Origin: Pseudeuparius sepicola
Taxonomy: Eukaryota > Arthropoda > Insecta > Coleoptera > Anthribidae
Assembly (NCBI GenBank): GCA_963920635.1
Contig: OY987302.1
Location: forward strand, 44,643,500 to 44,707,499
DNA length: 64,000 bases
Direction of reading: 5' to 3'
Below, piece by piece: positions 45,290 through 57,192 of the stretch (positions within the stretch are counted from its first letter, which is position 1; each line of letters begins with the position of its first letter). The position numbers and the translations under genes were made by a program. The notes beneath the pieces are model-generated. The model did not search any database, had not been told where the DNA came from, and worked only from the letters and a program-made list of their open reading frames with translations.

Positions 45290-45565
45290 TGGCCAGTTTT
45301 TCCCCGTCAACCGCAAACGGTCCCGTCGGGCCCGCCCGCCAGTCCACGAAATATTCTGCCGGGCAGGCTCCGCGTAAATGGGAGGAAGATAATTAAATGT
45401 TAACTATGACGGCGCGTGACGCAGGGCGTCGGGGCGCCCGCGTCGTACCCGTCGGATGCCAACGTTTTACGGCGCCGTAAACCGGACTTAACCTTATGGC
45501 TCTCCCTAATTAGGTAATTATGTTACGTTACTCCAGAGGACTAATATGGGTTTTATATATTAAAC
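45290..45565. promoter_or_regulatory. GC-rich repeated block, copy C
   Basis: Contains CGTCAACCGCAAACGG, GGGAGGAAGATAATTAAATG, TTTTACGGCGCCGTAAACC (one base off a palindrome), CCGGACTTAACCTTATGGCT and CCTAATTAGGTAATTATGT. Closest to copy A (19.4 kb), on the same strand, and only 2.9 kb from copy B. Confidence 0.55.
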
Positions 45566-46142
45566 CGCCGTCATTTTTAAAGGTCGTAGAAATGTTAGGT
45601 ACATAGAATATTTTTATTTTTAATTTGTCGTAAAAATATTGTAGCTATTTAATTTATACGGTAATGTTCCCGGCTTTAAATGCTCCTCAAAATGTCTGAA
45701 AGTAATAATATGTTACTCAACGAGTGGCTATGACCATAACCCGCGCGTTGAGAACTATTATTAGTCCAATAAAGATGTCAGTTTTGCAAAAAAATCCAAA
45801 TAGGATGATTTATTCAGGGTTGCTTGGGGACTGCTTCCCGAGTGTCCAACCAAAAGATCACACTCGAACTCCTGTCACGAATTGCTCTATAGAGTGGTTT
45901 CCTAAACATTTTTTAAAGTTAGGCATCTATCTTATTATTGTGTCAGAGAACTGAAATCGTAAAAAAAATATATATTAAGAAGATATTTATTAAAGCAGAA
46001 CTGTTAACGAAGAAGCTTAATATATAATCTATTGAAGAAGTGAAGATAGAGTGATAATAACATATATTTGTGGGAAATTTTCAAACGAAGAATTATTAAA
46101 AGGAAAAGACAAAGTAATTGAATTAGAGAAGAAAACAAGCAG

Positions 46143-46790
46143 TTGAAGGAGACGCAAGAAGATTTGAAGAATATTAAAAACAGGCTGGATGAATTGGGCA
46201 ATATAACAGTAATGAACAATGAACAAAATTTTAGTACAAAACAATTGTTTGCATCTGTACTTTCAGCAAATAAGAAGGAAAACCAGGTTATGTTCATAAA
46301 ACCAACAAATACAAACCAAGATTGTTCTGAAACTTTTTTTTAATGTTGAGGATTAAAATTAAAAATAATTTTTTGTTAGTTGGTGGTTTAATGATTCACC
46401 CAATGAAAGTCATGTCCCATTTTTAATTTTTTTGGAAAATTTGTTTGATTCTAATAAATAAATATTAGAAAATAATATGCTAATTATCGGAGATTTTAAT
46501 ATAAGATGGGAGAAAAAAGATGAATGTTATTATGCAAAAAGATTGAGTCAAATTATCAATGACAATGGGCTTGTTCAAATTGTTAAAACTTATACAAGAA
46601 TACAGAATAAGAGTAGAAGTATAATTGATTTAATTATCAATAGCAATAAAAAATATAAATGTGAAATATTAAATCACCCAGAATATCTGATCATTTTATT
46701 ATAAAAATTTGTTTATGTGAAAATAAATTTACTAGTTATAAAAGTTGTTACATTTGAAAGTCATATATCGCTAACTAGGTTTATTTCAAA
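46143..46790 (+). pseudogene. LINE fragment: ORF1 scrap and endonuclease C-terminal part
   Basis: 46,143-46,330 encodes a helical piece followed by STKQLFASVLSANKKENQV, like the N-terminal part of Jockey-type ORF1 proteins. 46,477-46,700 encodes MLIIGDFNIRW (the 'GDFN' endonuclease motif) and SRSIIDLIINSN. The region between ORF1 scrap and endonuclease is deleted. The rest of the same LINE appears to resume near 49,190. 45,566-46,142 before it holds nothing supportable. Confidence 0.75.
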
Positions 46791-47058
46791 AAAATGGAGG
46801 AAACGCTGAGATTAAACCTCTAAATTTTCTGTCACAAAATAAGTAGGAACCTACTTTTTATTTCGCTAATTGTTTTCAAGTTTTTTTTTCTTCAAATACA
46901 CTCTTTATATTATTTATTTATTAAAATCTAAATATTAAACAATAACTGTTCAATTTTACAATAGGCAAGTAGTATACATTCATTAGCAAATACATATAAC
47001 CTAATAAATAACTAAATAGTTATTCACTACAAGATTTTAATCTTTGTATTATACTTAT

Positions 47059-47385
47059 TTAGTTTATCAACCAATCTATCGCTGCTCTGCCATATTCCCT
47101 ACTTTTTCTGTAGTCCATACAATTCAATTTTGAGCCTGAAAATAAATCAAATCATTAATTATTATTGTAAATTTATTAATTAGTCCAGTACTTACCATTT
47201 TGACTTAAATTGTCCGGAATATTTTCTTGTCTTGTGGCTTTGGAAGAATACCTGAGGTGTGTTGTGGATTGTTGGTTGATTATGTAAGAAGTCTTGCATT
47301 TGCTGATCTCTGATATGAGCGCGATTTGTTTTGCACTGGTTTTTGGGTGAATAGAGTGGCCAATTTTATCTGTTCCTTGTTATTT
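47059..47385 (-). CDS. Two-exon minus-strand coding fragment of unknown function
   Basis: One frame is open from about 47,385 to 47,196, ends at |GTAAGT, and continues in frame after a 60-bp intron (47,136-47,195; acceptor TTTTCAG) to TAA at 47,059. The joint lies in codon Gly (phase 1). Together about 88 residues: basic, with IGHSIHPKTSAKQIALISE in the first exon and DYRKSREYGRAAIDWLIN at the end. An upstream acceptor-like …TTTTCAG lies at about 47,392, but a stop follows it within two codons; the nearer AACAAG|G is the alternative. No family recognised; may belong to the element inserted in the LINE, or be a processed-out host fragment. Confidence 0.4.
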
Positions 47386-47399
47386 TGCCTGAAAATGAA

Positions 47400-49189
47400 A
47401 GGATTATAGACGTATTTGCGGGGAAATGGTTTGTTTACATTTGGAACTTCGGGCTAAATAAATAATAACCGGTGTTAAATGCTATATTATGAGTTGGGCG
47501 TAGGTTTGCTCACCGATTTCATCGCTTGGAACTTATGGATGAAGAATATGAGGCAGCCCGGATGGTTCTTGTGCGGAAATATGCGCTGGTACCGGCCACG
47601 CACTGTTTTGGTTCAATCGCCATGTTCGGCTGTTGACAATTCCGGTCGGCCTGCAGACTGTCTTTCTCCTGCCGCGGAAGTCCGTGATGCGCGTGCCCGT
47701 TCTACGCATGACGTCGTTAACGTAGCAGTCAAAATAGTATCTGCAATGTACTCCCTTTGGTAAATTATTTAATATTATTGTTATTTCGGTTATCCGGAAG
47801 GTCTTCAATATTATCTTGTTGGGCAAAGCTGTTTTACTTTTGGGCTTTATCTGGTTCTTTGATGGTTCCTGCATTCAGTTTGACGGGTTATTTCCGGTCA
47901 CATGACACGCCAACGTCATTGGAGGGTCCTCGCCCCATTCCTGGAATCACTTTTCCAAGTTCGGTCGTCCAAGTGTGTGTGCAAATTTCTGGAAGTTGCC
48001 GAGATTGCGGCTCTACATTTTGTAGGATTTTTCTTCATGAAAAAATTTGCCAAATATTGTGTACCTTGCAGTTTGGTTGTTGAGTTTCGTTGTGGTACAC
48101 AATTAACGACTTTGGTCGGATTTATAACACACGTCGAACCGGTGAGTTGCTCCTCCATTTTGTCTTTATTGCCTGAAGCTGTAAATTCCAGGGGTGAATT
48201 GCAAGAAAGCCACCCACCATCCACGTAAGCCCCCTTCACCTAGTATACTTTCGAGTTACGTAATCCCGTAATTTCTAGGGCTTTTTCCCATATAGTCTCC
48301 GAGTTTTGTTCTGTTTGTCCTGTTTGTCCTGTTGAACACTTGGCTGCAGTTGCTGGGAGCTGACCTTGGGTCCTGTGAGAGGCTGCGCGAGACTGTTGTG
48401 AGGTGTACCCTGCTTGTATCCCTACTACCACCCTACCTACAGCTAAGTGTAGTTTTAAGAAATACTAAGATAGTTTTTTTTAAATTAAAATCTCCGATCT
48501 CCCACAAGGAAACTTCCCTTCTGCAAGTTTTGTCTAGTCTGATTAATGTAAGTTTTTAAAGTGTGGAACGCCTATCAGTTGCACCAAGGCATCAGTGTCC
48601 TATTAGTTGCTTCACAACATACCTACAAGATATTAACGTGTTATTAATTTAGTTCGTAAATATTTATAAATTTGTTTTAACCTTTAATGTTAACTTTTTG
48701 TTACTTATTTTGCGGTGGCATACAGGAAATATCCCTCCATTTGGTAGCCCTACTGTAAACCGTGCTCACGTGAGAACTGGTATAAAGGAAAGTGATATTT
48801 AAAACTAAGTGGTTATCGTCTCGAGAGGTGCTCCACAATAATATTAATAAGAACCTATTATACAACGAGCTTGTGATACCCGCATTCTATTATTTAAATG
48901 TTTGCCAGCTTTTAACATAATTTTTCTATTAAATATTTATAGACTATAGTAGCTGAAATTTTCTTTATTGGGGTTGCGCAGTCACCACTCCATGTAATAA
49001 TAACCCACTCCCATACGCCCACGTGAGCTGGCTAGTGGGCCGTTTCTCTCCCCATTTGGCCTCAAACGGCGCACTATAAAACAAATTTGTTTGGGTTGAC
49101 ACATACAGGGTGGTCATCTTTGACCCTGCCCCTTCGAACTTTATTGTGAATAAATTTATCTTGAATTAAATTTTCTTAATAATATATCA
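47400..49189. other. Unassigned insert within the LINE
   Basis: 47,480-48,430 is GC-richer than its surroundings, with frames of 90-113 codons on both strands but none with recognisable domains. It may hold further upstream exons of the fragment at 47,059-47,385. Near 49,105 CAGGGTGGTC resembles MITE ends. LTRs or inverted ends for the whole insert were not found by eye. Confidence 0.35.
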
Positions 49190-49698
49190 AGCCAATTATA
49201 ACCCGTAACAAAGTATTAGAGGAAAATTATCTGATGAGCAAGAATTTAAAAATGCATTGAAACAAATTGATATAAGATATGAAAATAACATAAATAATAA
49301 GTGTGACATTTTCATAACTGCTATTAGTTCAATACTTAACTTTTATAGACCAAAAATTTCTGTTAAAGTAAGAGAAAATAATGAATGGTTTGACAGGAAC
49401 ATATTAGAGTGTATAAAATATAGAGAATCATGCTTTAAAATTTTTAATTTAACCAATAATCTAAAAGATTGGGAAACGTGCTAGAAATATAGTAGTTTCA
49501 AAAATAAAGATGTCTAAAAAAGCATATTTTGAAAATAAAATAGATGGGTGCAAAAATAATTCTAAAGAAATGTGGAAGATATTAAAGTCCCTTTTATATC
49601 AAATAAAAAAAAGAAAAATATATGGAAATTTTGTTTGGGGATGAATGTGTGACAAATGAGAAAGAAATGGCTGAAAAATTTAATGAATTTCTGGGATA
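49190..49698 (+). pseudogene. LINE fragment: linker between endonuclease and RT
   Basis: Reads KLSDEQEFKNALKQIDIRYE, then NEWFDRNILECIKYRESCF and (another frame) KMSKKAYFENKIDGCKNNSK, the basic 'W…R…Y' linker seen in Jockey/CR1-type ORF2, with frameshifts. It stops abruptly at 49,698 where a second LINE enters in the opposite direction. Likely the continuation of the fragment at 46,143-46,790. Confidence 0.7.
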
Positions 49699-50190
49699 AT
49701 AATAATAATAATAATAAACAAATTTATTTAGCAACAAATTGCTATCCAACTACATCATTAATAAATAAAACCTACTGTGTATTAATATCCTATTCTACTT
49801 ATTTAAATAATTACACTTTAAATTAAACTTAAACTGTTTTAATGAAGAATTTTTTAATGATGGGGCTAAATTATTGTAACAAATTAATCCTTTGAAAAAA
49901 ATCGAATTTTGAGCAAATTTAGAATTTTTTTGGTCCAGAACAAAATTTGAATTTCCTCTTGTTTGATAATTATGTACTTCTTGAAATTTTGTTAACATGT
50001 TGCTAAAATACGACGCTACTAAATTTAATTTAATTTTATGAATAAATATTAAAGTTTTATATTCTAAATAATATCCACTACCAAATCGGTACACATTGTA
50101 TAATCGATGTGGATGTTGTAGATTTTTCCATTGCTTATTGCATATACATAAAGTATTATTTGCCGATGAAAATATATTATCTGGTGAAAT
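49699..50190 (-). pseudogene. 3' end of a second LINE, minus strand
   Basis: Minus strand from about 50,190: an open frame ending YLNK at 49,795 with HNYQTRGNSNFVLDQ and LICYNNLAPSLKNSSLKQFK, the standard C-terminal tail of Jockey/CR1-like ORF2 (HxYxTR…xxYNxLPxxIK). The plus strand shows (ATA)n at 49,698-49,719, i.e. an (ATT)n tail on the minus strand, typical of the 3' end. Strongly 5'-truncated. Confidence 0.8.
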
Positions 50191-51974
50191 AGTTATATTT
50201 TATTTAAATGTATTAAATCGTCATCAGTTTTTAATGCCGAAATCCGACTGATCTCGTGGGTGAGAGAGTATTGGAGAAGATTAACGATTGTGGAATTTTT
50301 GCAGAAAACGCTCAAATAATGGGGATTCCTGAAGATCGCATATAAGTATCTACTTTCTGGTGATGGTCGATACAAATGTGGGGCAGATTTAAAAATTTAG
50401 AAATAGCATACGACTACTACCTATGTTTGCAATAAAACTTATTTACTTTTTTCACATGTTGCTGCATCGTGAAAATTCTCTGCTTATTTATTTTATTAAA
50501 AAATTACGAAGAGAGAAATGTTGGAGATACAATCGGTATACTGCAAAAAATTCGTTCACCGCTCTATTTTTTAAGTACAAGTTTACCTGTTCATGCAAAA
50601 TGCATTCTATATTCGAAAAATACCAGCCAATAATATAAATATTATTAAGACACAAATATAATATTGCAACAGCATACTCGTATATACCGCTAAAGAACTC
50701 AGCGCAGTACACGAGCATAAGAATTTAATATCGTTTTATTAAATTTACATTTTCAGCGGAAATATACGGATGCTTATGGAGGAGAAAAAAGAGGAAGGTC
50801 TTTTATTCTTTTAAATTCGGTATACGCATAAAAGCATAGTAGAGATATATTGCTTTGATCGTTTCAATTTTAATTCCGCAGTTTCCAGTTTCATACAATC
50901 CTGCATGCATTTAATATATTTTGAATTTATAACATCTATATATGCATGCGTATACCTTCATAAAATTTCATCATAAAGTTAGCTGCACTAAACTTATGTG
51001 GTTTATTATTCTCATGCCTGTAGCTAAAATATCATCTGATCTGATATTAAGGGTTTTGTATACCTATTGAATTTTTTATTTTTTATTTTATATTATAATA
51101 ACTATGCCAAATTAACAGAGAGTAACAGAATTATATGCCTTAAAACCGGCAACGTCCTCCCAGCATTTATATTTGGCGGAATATGTCAGATACACAGCGT
51201 AACGTTGCTAAATGTAAATTCGATGTGTCGAAAATTTTACACCGTGCCTTTTTCCGCTGGAGTATTTTCCCGTGTAATATTTTTTACGCGGTGCTTCGAT
51301 TTGATGTTTAGCACTGCTTATCTAAGCAAGAAGTTCCGCTAGACAAAAAATTCTTCTATGCTTCAATTTATTTTCCGAAAGAAGTTGCAGAAAGAAATAA
51401 ATAGAGAAAATGCAAATAATAAAATAAAGAGAATAAGAAATAAATAAAGAAGTAAATAAAACTACAATTAAAGGTTAAGTAGGAACTTATTAATTAATTC
51501 TCGGTGACACAATAGGATCACGAGTGCTGTTTTAAACATATTGGCTACAAAAAATTTGAAACTAAAAAAAACACCAAAACGAAGTTCAAGTATAAAGTAA
51601 TATTCGGAGCATCACGAGAGGTCTACCTTCCGTTATACGCTGTTTCGCCATGCCCACCTTTGGTATAACAACGTTGTTGTTGTTGTTACAACATTGCAGG
51701 TACTGATTTTGGTAAAAAAATCAATATTAAATTATTACTAATTGTTAGAAACATTAATTAAAGAAAACTCTTTGATTTGGGTTGCTGTAACGCTATCTAA
51801 TTCCATATGTACCTAAGGAATTTTATAACGCATTTTCTTAATAGGACAAAGTAACGTCTATTTATATTTTTTTATAATTAGACTACACAGGGTGCATCAA
51901 AGACAGTGGACAGTTTTCTAATGTAGAAGAAAGGAACATAATAAAAAAGTAATATACAAACATATAAGGGGTTA
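50191..51974. other. AT-rich spacer
   Basis: Open frames near 50,423, 50,488-50,718 and 51,067 lack recognisable features. A TTGTTGTTGTTGTT microsatellite lies near 51,673. ACAGGGTGCATC at 51,887 resembles a MITE end just before the LINE. Confidence 0.35.
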
Positions 51975-52269
51975 TAATTCAGTCAGTCCGTTTCGTTTCG
52001 AGTGGACGCACGCATTTTTAATAACGCTTGGAAAATAAGCCCAAAATAATCCAGTAAAGACCAAAAAATATACCAAAAATTTGTGCTAGTGATATTAGTT
52101 TATTAGTCGAGTATCGCATCATGAAAAAGTGAATTAATGTGTATTAGTTCCCCAGTCAGCGTACCGGCCAAAGTCAGACACAAAAAATCAATTAAAAAAT
52201 CACCGCCTGTGTATATAGTGCCAGTGCCGCATATGCTTGTACTATCTTATTAGGCGAGTCTATAAAAAT

Positions 52270-53103
52270 ATGTCTGGCATTGAGAAACTTTCCCAGGAAC
52301 ACGCTCTGTTATATAAATTGTTAATAGAAGCAAACAAACAACAAACAATAGATATTGCAAATAAAGTCGAAAGGAGTGTGGAAATTATCGAAACAAGACT
52401 AAGGAAAACTGAAAACGAAGTTGTTGAATTAAAACGGCGTTGCATTGAGTTGGAAAGAAAACAAAGATGTAATAATGTTATCATATTTGGTTTGAGGGAC
52501 CTCCCGGATAACAATAATAGCGCCTTAGTGTGTAAGGTGCTTAAGTTGCTTAATAAGGTCCTAGACATTGAACTGCAAATATCAGACCTAAACAATATTT
52601 ATAAAATAGGCGATAAAAAAGATCCTCCCGTTGTTATTGAATTTGTGTCGTATATCAAGAAGTTAACATTATATACCAACAAGGAAAAACTGAAGGGACT
52701 CAGACAACATAATATTGCCATCTCAAATGATCTATGCACAGAAGATAGAGAAGTGAATAGGACCTTGACGAAACATATGAGGAGTGTCCGAGCACAAGGA
52801 CACAAAGCAGTTATAAGAGGTCGTAGGTTAATTATTGATGAGAATCCTTATACAATAGAAGACCTGGAAAACCTAGAGGAGGAAATTGAGAGTGCACAAG
52901 AAGAAGTAGAAGAAGAGGGAGAGGATAAAACAAGTCACCCAGAGGTTTTAGAAACTACATCTATATCCAGAGAAACAAAATTGTCCACCGCTACCAAAAC
53001 AGACAATCAACCACAGCTACAAGATAAAACGAAAAGGAAGAAAAGAAGAATATCCTATAGCCCTAAACAAGGAAGCGTTATCACAAGAAGTTCCAAAAAG
53101 TAA
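52270..53103 (+). CDS. LINE ORF1 protein
   Basis: True ATG is at 52,270 (ATGTCTGGC); the frame extends 11 codons upstream but only from a TTG. 277 residues, intact. N-terminal coiled coil (about residues 15-65), then CNNVIIFGLRDLP, the start of the RRM-like domain of L1-type ORF1 proteins, a basic C-terminal domain (KAVIRGRRLIID), an acidic stretch and a very basic tail (KRKKRRI). It binds LINE RNA and acts as a nucleic-acid chaperone in retrotransposition. ORF2 starts 53 bp downstream. Confidence 0.8.
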   Translation: MSGIEKLSQEHALLYKLLIEANKQQTIDIANKVERSVEIIETRLRKTENEVVELKRRCIELERKQRCNNVIIFGLRDLPDNNNSALVCKVLKLLNKVLDIELQISDLNNIYKIGDKKDPPVVIEFVSYIKKLTLYTNKEKLKGLRQHNIAISNDLCTEDREVNRTLTKHMRSVRAQGHKAVIRGRRLIIDENPYTIEDLENLEEEIESAQEEVEEEGEDKTSHPEVLETTSISRETKLSTATKTDNQPQLQDKTKRKKRRISYSPKQGSVITRSSKK

Positions 53104-53156
53104 GGTATAGGTATATATATAGTTGTTCTAACAAACTATAAGGTCAAAACAAAAAA

Positions 53157-55963
53157 ATGAATAACTATGTAAGAGACTTTAATACTTTCGAAATAGATAC
53201 CCTTGAAACATACACCCTAAACGAATTAAATAGGCAATTACACTTAAATAGCTTATATAAAAATCTTGCCATCTTTCACACTAACATAAGAAGTGTTAAT
53301 AAAAATTTTGAAGCTCTTGAAGTTATGTTGGATCAAATTTATCCAAAGTTTGAAGTTGTTGTACTTACGGAGACCTGGCGAATACATAACCTGAATATGT
53401 TTAATGTTGGTAATTATTTTTGTGTCTACAGCGAGGGTAGTATTAACCAAAATGATGGTATATTAATATTCGTTAGTAGGGAAATCAATGTTGAACATGA
53501 AATAGTTAATATTGCAGGGATTAATTGTATAAGACTAACTATCAATAAAGGAAACGAAAATATTTCTATCACAGCAATCTACAGACCTCACGTAATTGAA
53601 CTTAACACTTTTATTACTGAACTTGAAAAATACCTTGAAAATATTATAAACTTTACCACTGAAATATTAATTGGAGATATGAACATTAATATACTCGATC
53701 ACTCCTCTATTAGTCAAGATTACTTAAATATCTTATACACAAATGGTTACAAATCCTTAATTAATCGATACATTAGAATAGAGGGAAACTCCAAAAGCTG
53801 CATAGACCATATTTTTATTAAATCAAAACTTGTTAAGCAAGAACAGTTATTACCTATAGTTTGTCATTCAAAGATCACTGACTACTCTCCAATTATTCTT
53901 TTGAATAAAACAAAAATAGAGCAAAAAAAACTACTGATAAAATATATTCTAAAAAACTTTTGAACTATGATAAAATGAAGAAAATATTAGTGGAACAAAA
54001 TATTGATATGATTTACAATAGTAATGATGTTAACTTTATAACTAACAATATAGTAGTAACTATTAATAAAAGTATTAATAATGCAACATATTACAAGCTT
54101 GTTAGAAAGAATCATACAAATAAGCCATGGGTTAATGAACGTTTAATATATACAATAAAAATTAGGGACAAGTACCATAAAAATTACATTAAAACTAGGA
54201 CTTTGAACGACCAAGAATTATATAAGAAATACAGAAATAAAGCAAGTAATCTTTCAAAACAACTTAAACAACAATATTACAAAACAATCATATCAAAAAA
54301 TCCAAATAACAGCAAAAAAATATGGCAGGCCATAAAGGAGTACAACAACAATCTTAACAAGACTGATAACAGGATAAATGAAATTTTTTATAACAATGAG
54401 AAAGTTACTAATGTAGTCAAGTTGGTAGATATCTTTAACAACTACTTTGCTACGATTGGGAAAAAAATGGAGAACGATATTTATAGTCAGACTAACAATA
54501 AAATTGATACGTTATATGCTTGTCGGAAACCAAATGTGGTGGATTCAATTTTTTTATCACCGGTCACTGAGCCTGAAATAAAAAATATTATTTTTTCTCT
54601 CAAGAGCAATGGCTGTCCTGGACATGATAACCTAACAGCTGATATATTAAAGGAGATTATACCCTTCATACTAAAGCCGTTAGTACACCTTATAAATACT
54701 ATATTTAATAAAGGTATATGTCCGGAACACTTCAAGATTTCTATAATTAGACCTATATATAAAAAGGACCAAAAAACCAGGTAGAAAACTATAGGCCAAT
54801 AAGTCTAACATCTAATATATCTAAAATATTCGAGAAGGCCTTAAAACATAAAACATAGAATAATGGGATTTATTCAAAACCATAATTTGCTTTCAAAAAA
54901 TCAATACGGATTCCAAAATAAAAAGTCAACAAGTGATGCTATTGCATATCTCGTAAGTAAAATTTATTCCAATCTCGATACATCTAGACCCTGTGCACTG
55001 TGCAGCCATTTATACTTGGATTTAGCCAAGGCATTTGACTCAGTAAACCATCCAAAACTACTAGAAAGATTACACCATATGGGTATAAGGGGAACAGCTC
55101 ACAAACTTGTAACTAGTTACCTAAAAAATAGATATCAACTAGTAGAATGGTTGGAATACGTAGTAAAAAAAAAAAGATATTACCTGTGGCATACCACAAG
55201 GGACAGTGATTGGTCCAATATTGTTCCTACTTTACATAAACCAGCTACTTTCCATAAATTGTACGGGTGATGTGATCTCCTTCGCTGACGATACAGTCTT
55301 ATCTGTTCAGGGTAGTAATTGGAACTGTGTGGAGGATACCATACGTTGTGATCCACAAAAGATTACACAGTGGCTAGATCACAACATCTTAACATTAAAT
55401 TCTCATAAAACAGTATACTTGCCCTTTTCAATTAGCAAAAGTAACCTGCCAACGAGAAAAACAATTATAGTTAATATCCCACAGCGAAATGAAAATTTGG
55501 GGCACCTTAGAACTGTGTACTTTGCCTTGGTTCAATCATTATTATCATATGGTATTATAGCTTGGGGTGGAACCTATTACTACTACATTAAACCTGTAGA
55601 AATTCTTCAAAAAAATTTTTAAAGATAATTTATAAACTCGACCCTAGGTTTCCGACAGTACAACTATTTCAACAAGCTCATGTTTTTGAAATTAAAAAGT
55701 TGTTTTACAAAACATCAATTATGTACATGGTAAAGAATCAAATGCTTTATATAAACTCTGAACATGATTACGAGACTAGATCAAAAAAAGAGGAAATTAT
55801 TAATTTGTATAAAGCTAACAAAACTATAGGACAACAAACATTTTTATATACAGGAATAAAGATTTTCAATGCGTTACCCATAGAAGTCAAAAATAGTAAA
55901 CACAATAACAATTTTAAAAGAATTATAACCACCTGGCTTTTGACCAATAATATTGATGTATAA
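53157..55963 (+). pseudogene. LINE ORF2 (endonuclease and reverse transcriptase), frameshifted
   Basis: Starts at ATG 53,157. Endonuclease 53,250-53,900: FHTNIRSVNKNFEAL, LTETW, AIYRP, LIGDMNINIL, SCIDHIFI, ITDYSPI. A frameshift in an A run near 53,955 leads to the linker and the start of the RT (LKSNGCPGHDNLTADILKEI). A shift near 54,775 and a 7-bp tandem duplication (AAAACAT twice, about 54,843-54,857) break ENYRPISL…IFEKAL. Then YLDLAKAFDSVNHPKLLERL. A shift in the 11-A run near 55,171 leads into GPILFLLYINQLL and the catalytic SFADDT (about 55,280). About 100 residues after the fingers/palm are deleted near 55,490; the tail (YETRSKK…) ends at 55,963. Confidence 0.85.
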
Positions 55964-56345
55964 TATTACAATGTATTTGATTCTTGTGAATTATTATCTA
56001 GAACGGTCGGGAGGAAATAGGAAGGGGAGAAGGAATATCTTATAAATTTACTTTGCATTTCTTGTATACTTTTGTTTCTTTTTTGTTGTTGATTTAAGCA
56101 AACCAAACAATGCTAATATATACCTAGTGTGTAATATAATAACAGACTGATAGTTTGAGAATAGCGGACAAGTTTGTATCAAACTTATTGCTAGACTCAA
56201 ATTCCACCAGTTGAAATTATATGTAGTGACACAATGAACATCTGCAACATTGTATTTATGTGGTGAGTTGTTGTAATTATTAGATTGTATGGTTTTGTGT
56301 AAATTTCAACTTATTCAAATAAATACAACTTATTATTATTATTAT

Positions 56346-56799
56346 AATTGAATAGGTTAAAATTTGGGTTCGAAAATTTTTTGATGCATTGTTCAAGCGG
56401 TACTATTGGAAATTTTTATTTTTCACATTTTGGAGTTAACAAGTGTTTTGGGGCAAATTATGCCGACTTTAACGTAGTAGAACAACAGTAACTCTTTTGT
56501 TGAAACCTGAAATGATGAATCTGCAAGACTAAAAAGATAACATCAAAAAAGTTATAAGTATAGAAGCCATTGTGCTATCCCGCCCCTCCGACTCAATAAA
56601 TTGTTTTTACACGGAATTGTTGCACTTCAGAAACTAACGGACTGCACCAAGTTTCATTTAAATTGCATAACTTCTTTAAAAGTTTTTGTGAAAATATATT
56701 TTTCAAACTATGTATATACCTTTATCACCCTGTGACTTTTTTATTACGCATTTTCGGACCCATATTTATAGGCACCATAATTTAGAAACACCCTGTATA
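56346..56799. mobile_element. Single arm of a MITE related to 59,572-60,707
   Basis: Shares the run ATGATG(A/G)A(T/C)CTGCA(A/G)GAC…AAAAAGATAA(C/T)(A/C)TCAAAAAAGTTA with the fold-back at 59.6-60.7 kb and ends AACACCCTGTAT. The opposite arm is absent. Confidence 0.6.
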
Positions 56800-57192
56800 T
56801 CTATATATAAATGAATCCCTATTTCCCTTGGTCACGACATAACTTTAGAACGGCTTTACCGATTCCATTTATCTTTTTTTAATAAGACTTCTAAAGCCTT
56901 ATAGAAGGTTTTTGCGGAAAGACAAATTAAGAAAATTGCACAGAAAATTGGAAAATTTCAGAAAACTTAAAAAATGATTAATGAAGTAGTTCTCAAGTTA
57001 TGGTAGTGACCGACAGACGTTGTCGTGTCTTAACTATGAATATTCAAAACATAGTGTTTATTGTAATGCTTTTTGATACACAAAATTCTTAGTTTTGTTT
57101 TCTGGCGCAAACATTATGTTTTTTTTTTAGTTATTCCAGTTTGAATTGAATATTCATAGTTAAGATAGGACAACGTCTGTCGGGTCAGCTAG
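56800..57192 (+). mobile_element. Helitron-like non-autonomous element (393 bp)
   Basis: 5' end A|TCTATATATAAATGAATCC and 3' end GGGTCAGCTAG|T satisfy the Helitron rules (TC start, CTRR end, insertion between A and T, no duplication). CCCTATTTCCCTTGGTCACG then AACGGCTTTACCGATTCC is a phrase common in insect Helitron-like repeats as I know them. A large palindrome (CGACAGACGTTGTC…, about 57,008-57,050 against 57,140-57,183) precedes the end, larger than the usual hairpin. Confidence 0.5.

Larger units (their letters stand above)
51975..56345 (+). mobile_element. Nearly full-length Jockey/CR1-like LINE
   Basis: Probable 5' end at about 51,978 (CAGTCAGTCCGTTTCGTTTC, with CAGT initiator-like sequence), 5' UTR of about 290 bp, ORF1, ORF2 and a 3' UTR ending in (TTA)n at 56,330-56,345. 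Same strand for all parts. Frameshifts and an internal deletion make it inactive. No clear target duplication found. Confidence 0.85.

Noticed and set aside
52237..52269. Longer ORF1 start of the LINE
   Set aside because: It relies on a TTG codon; ATG at 52,270 is the first usable start.
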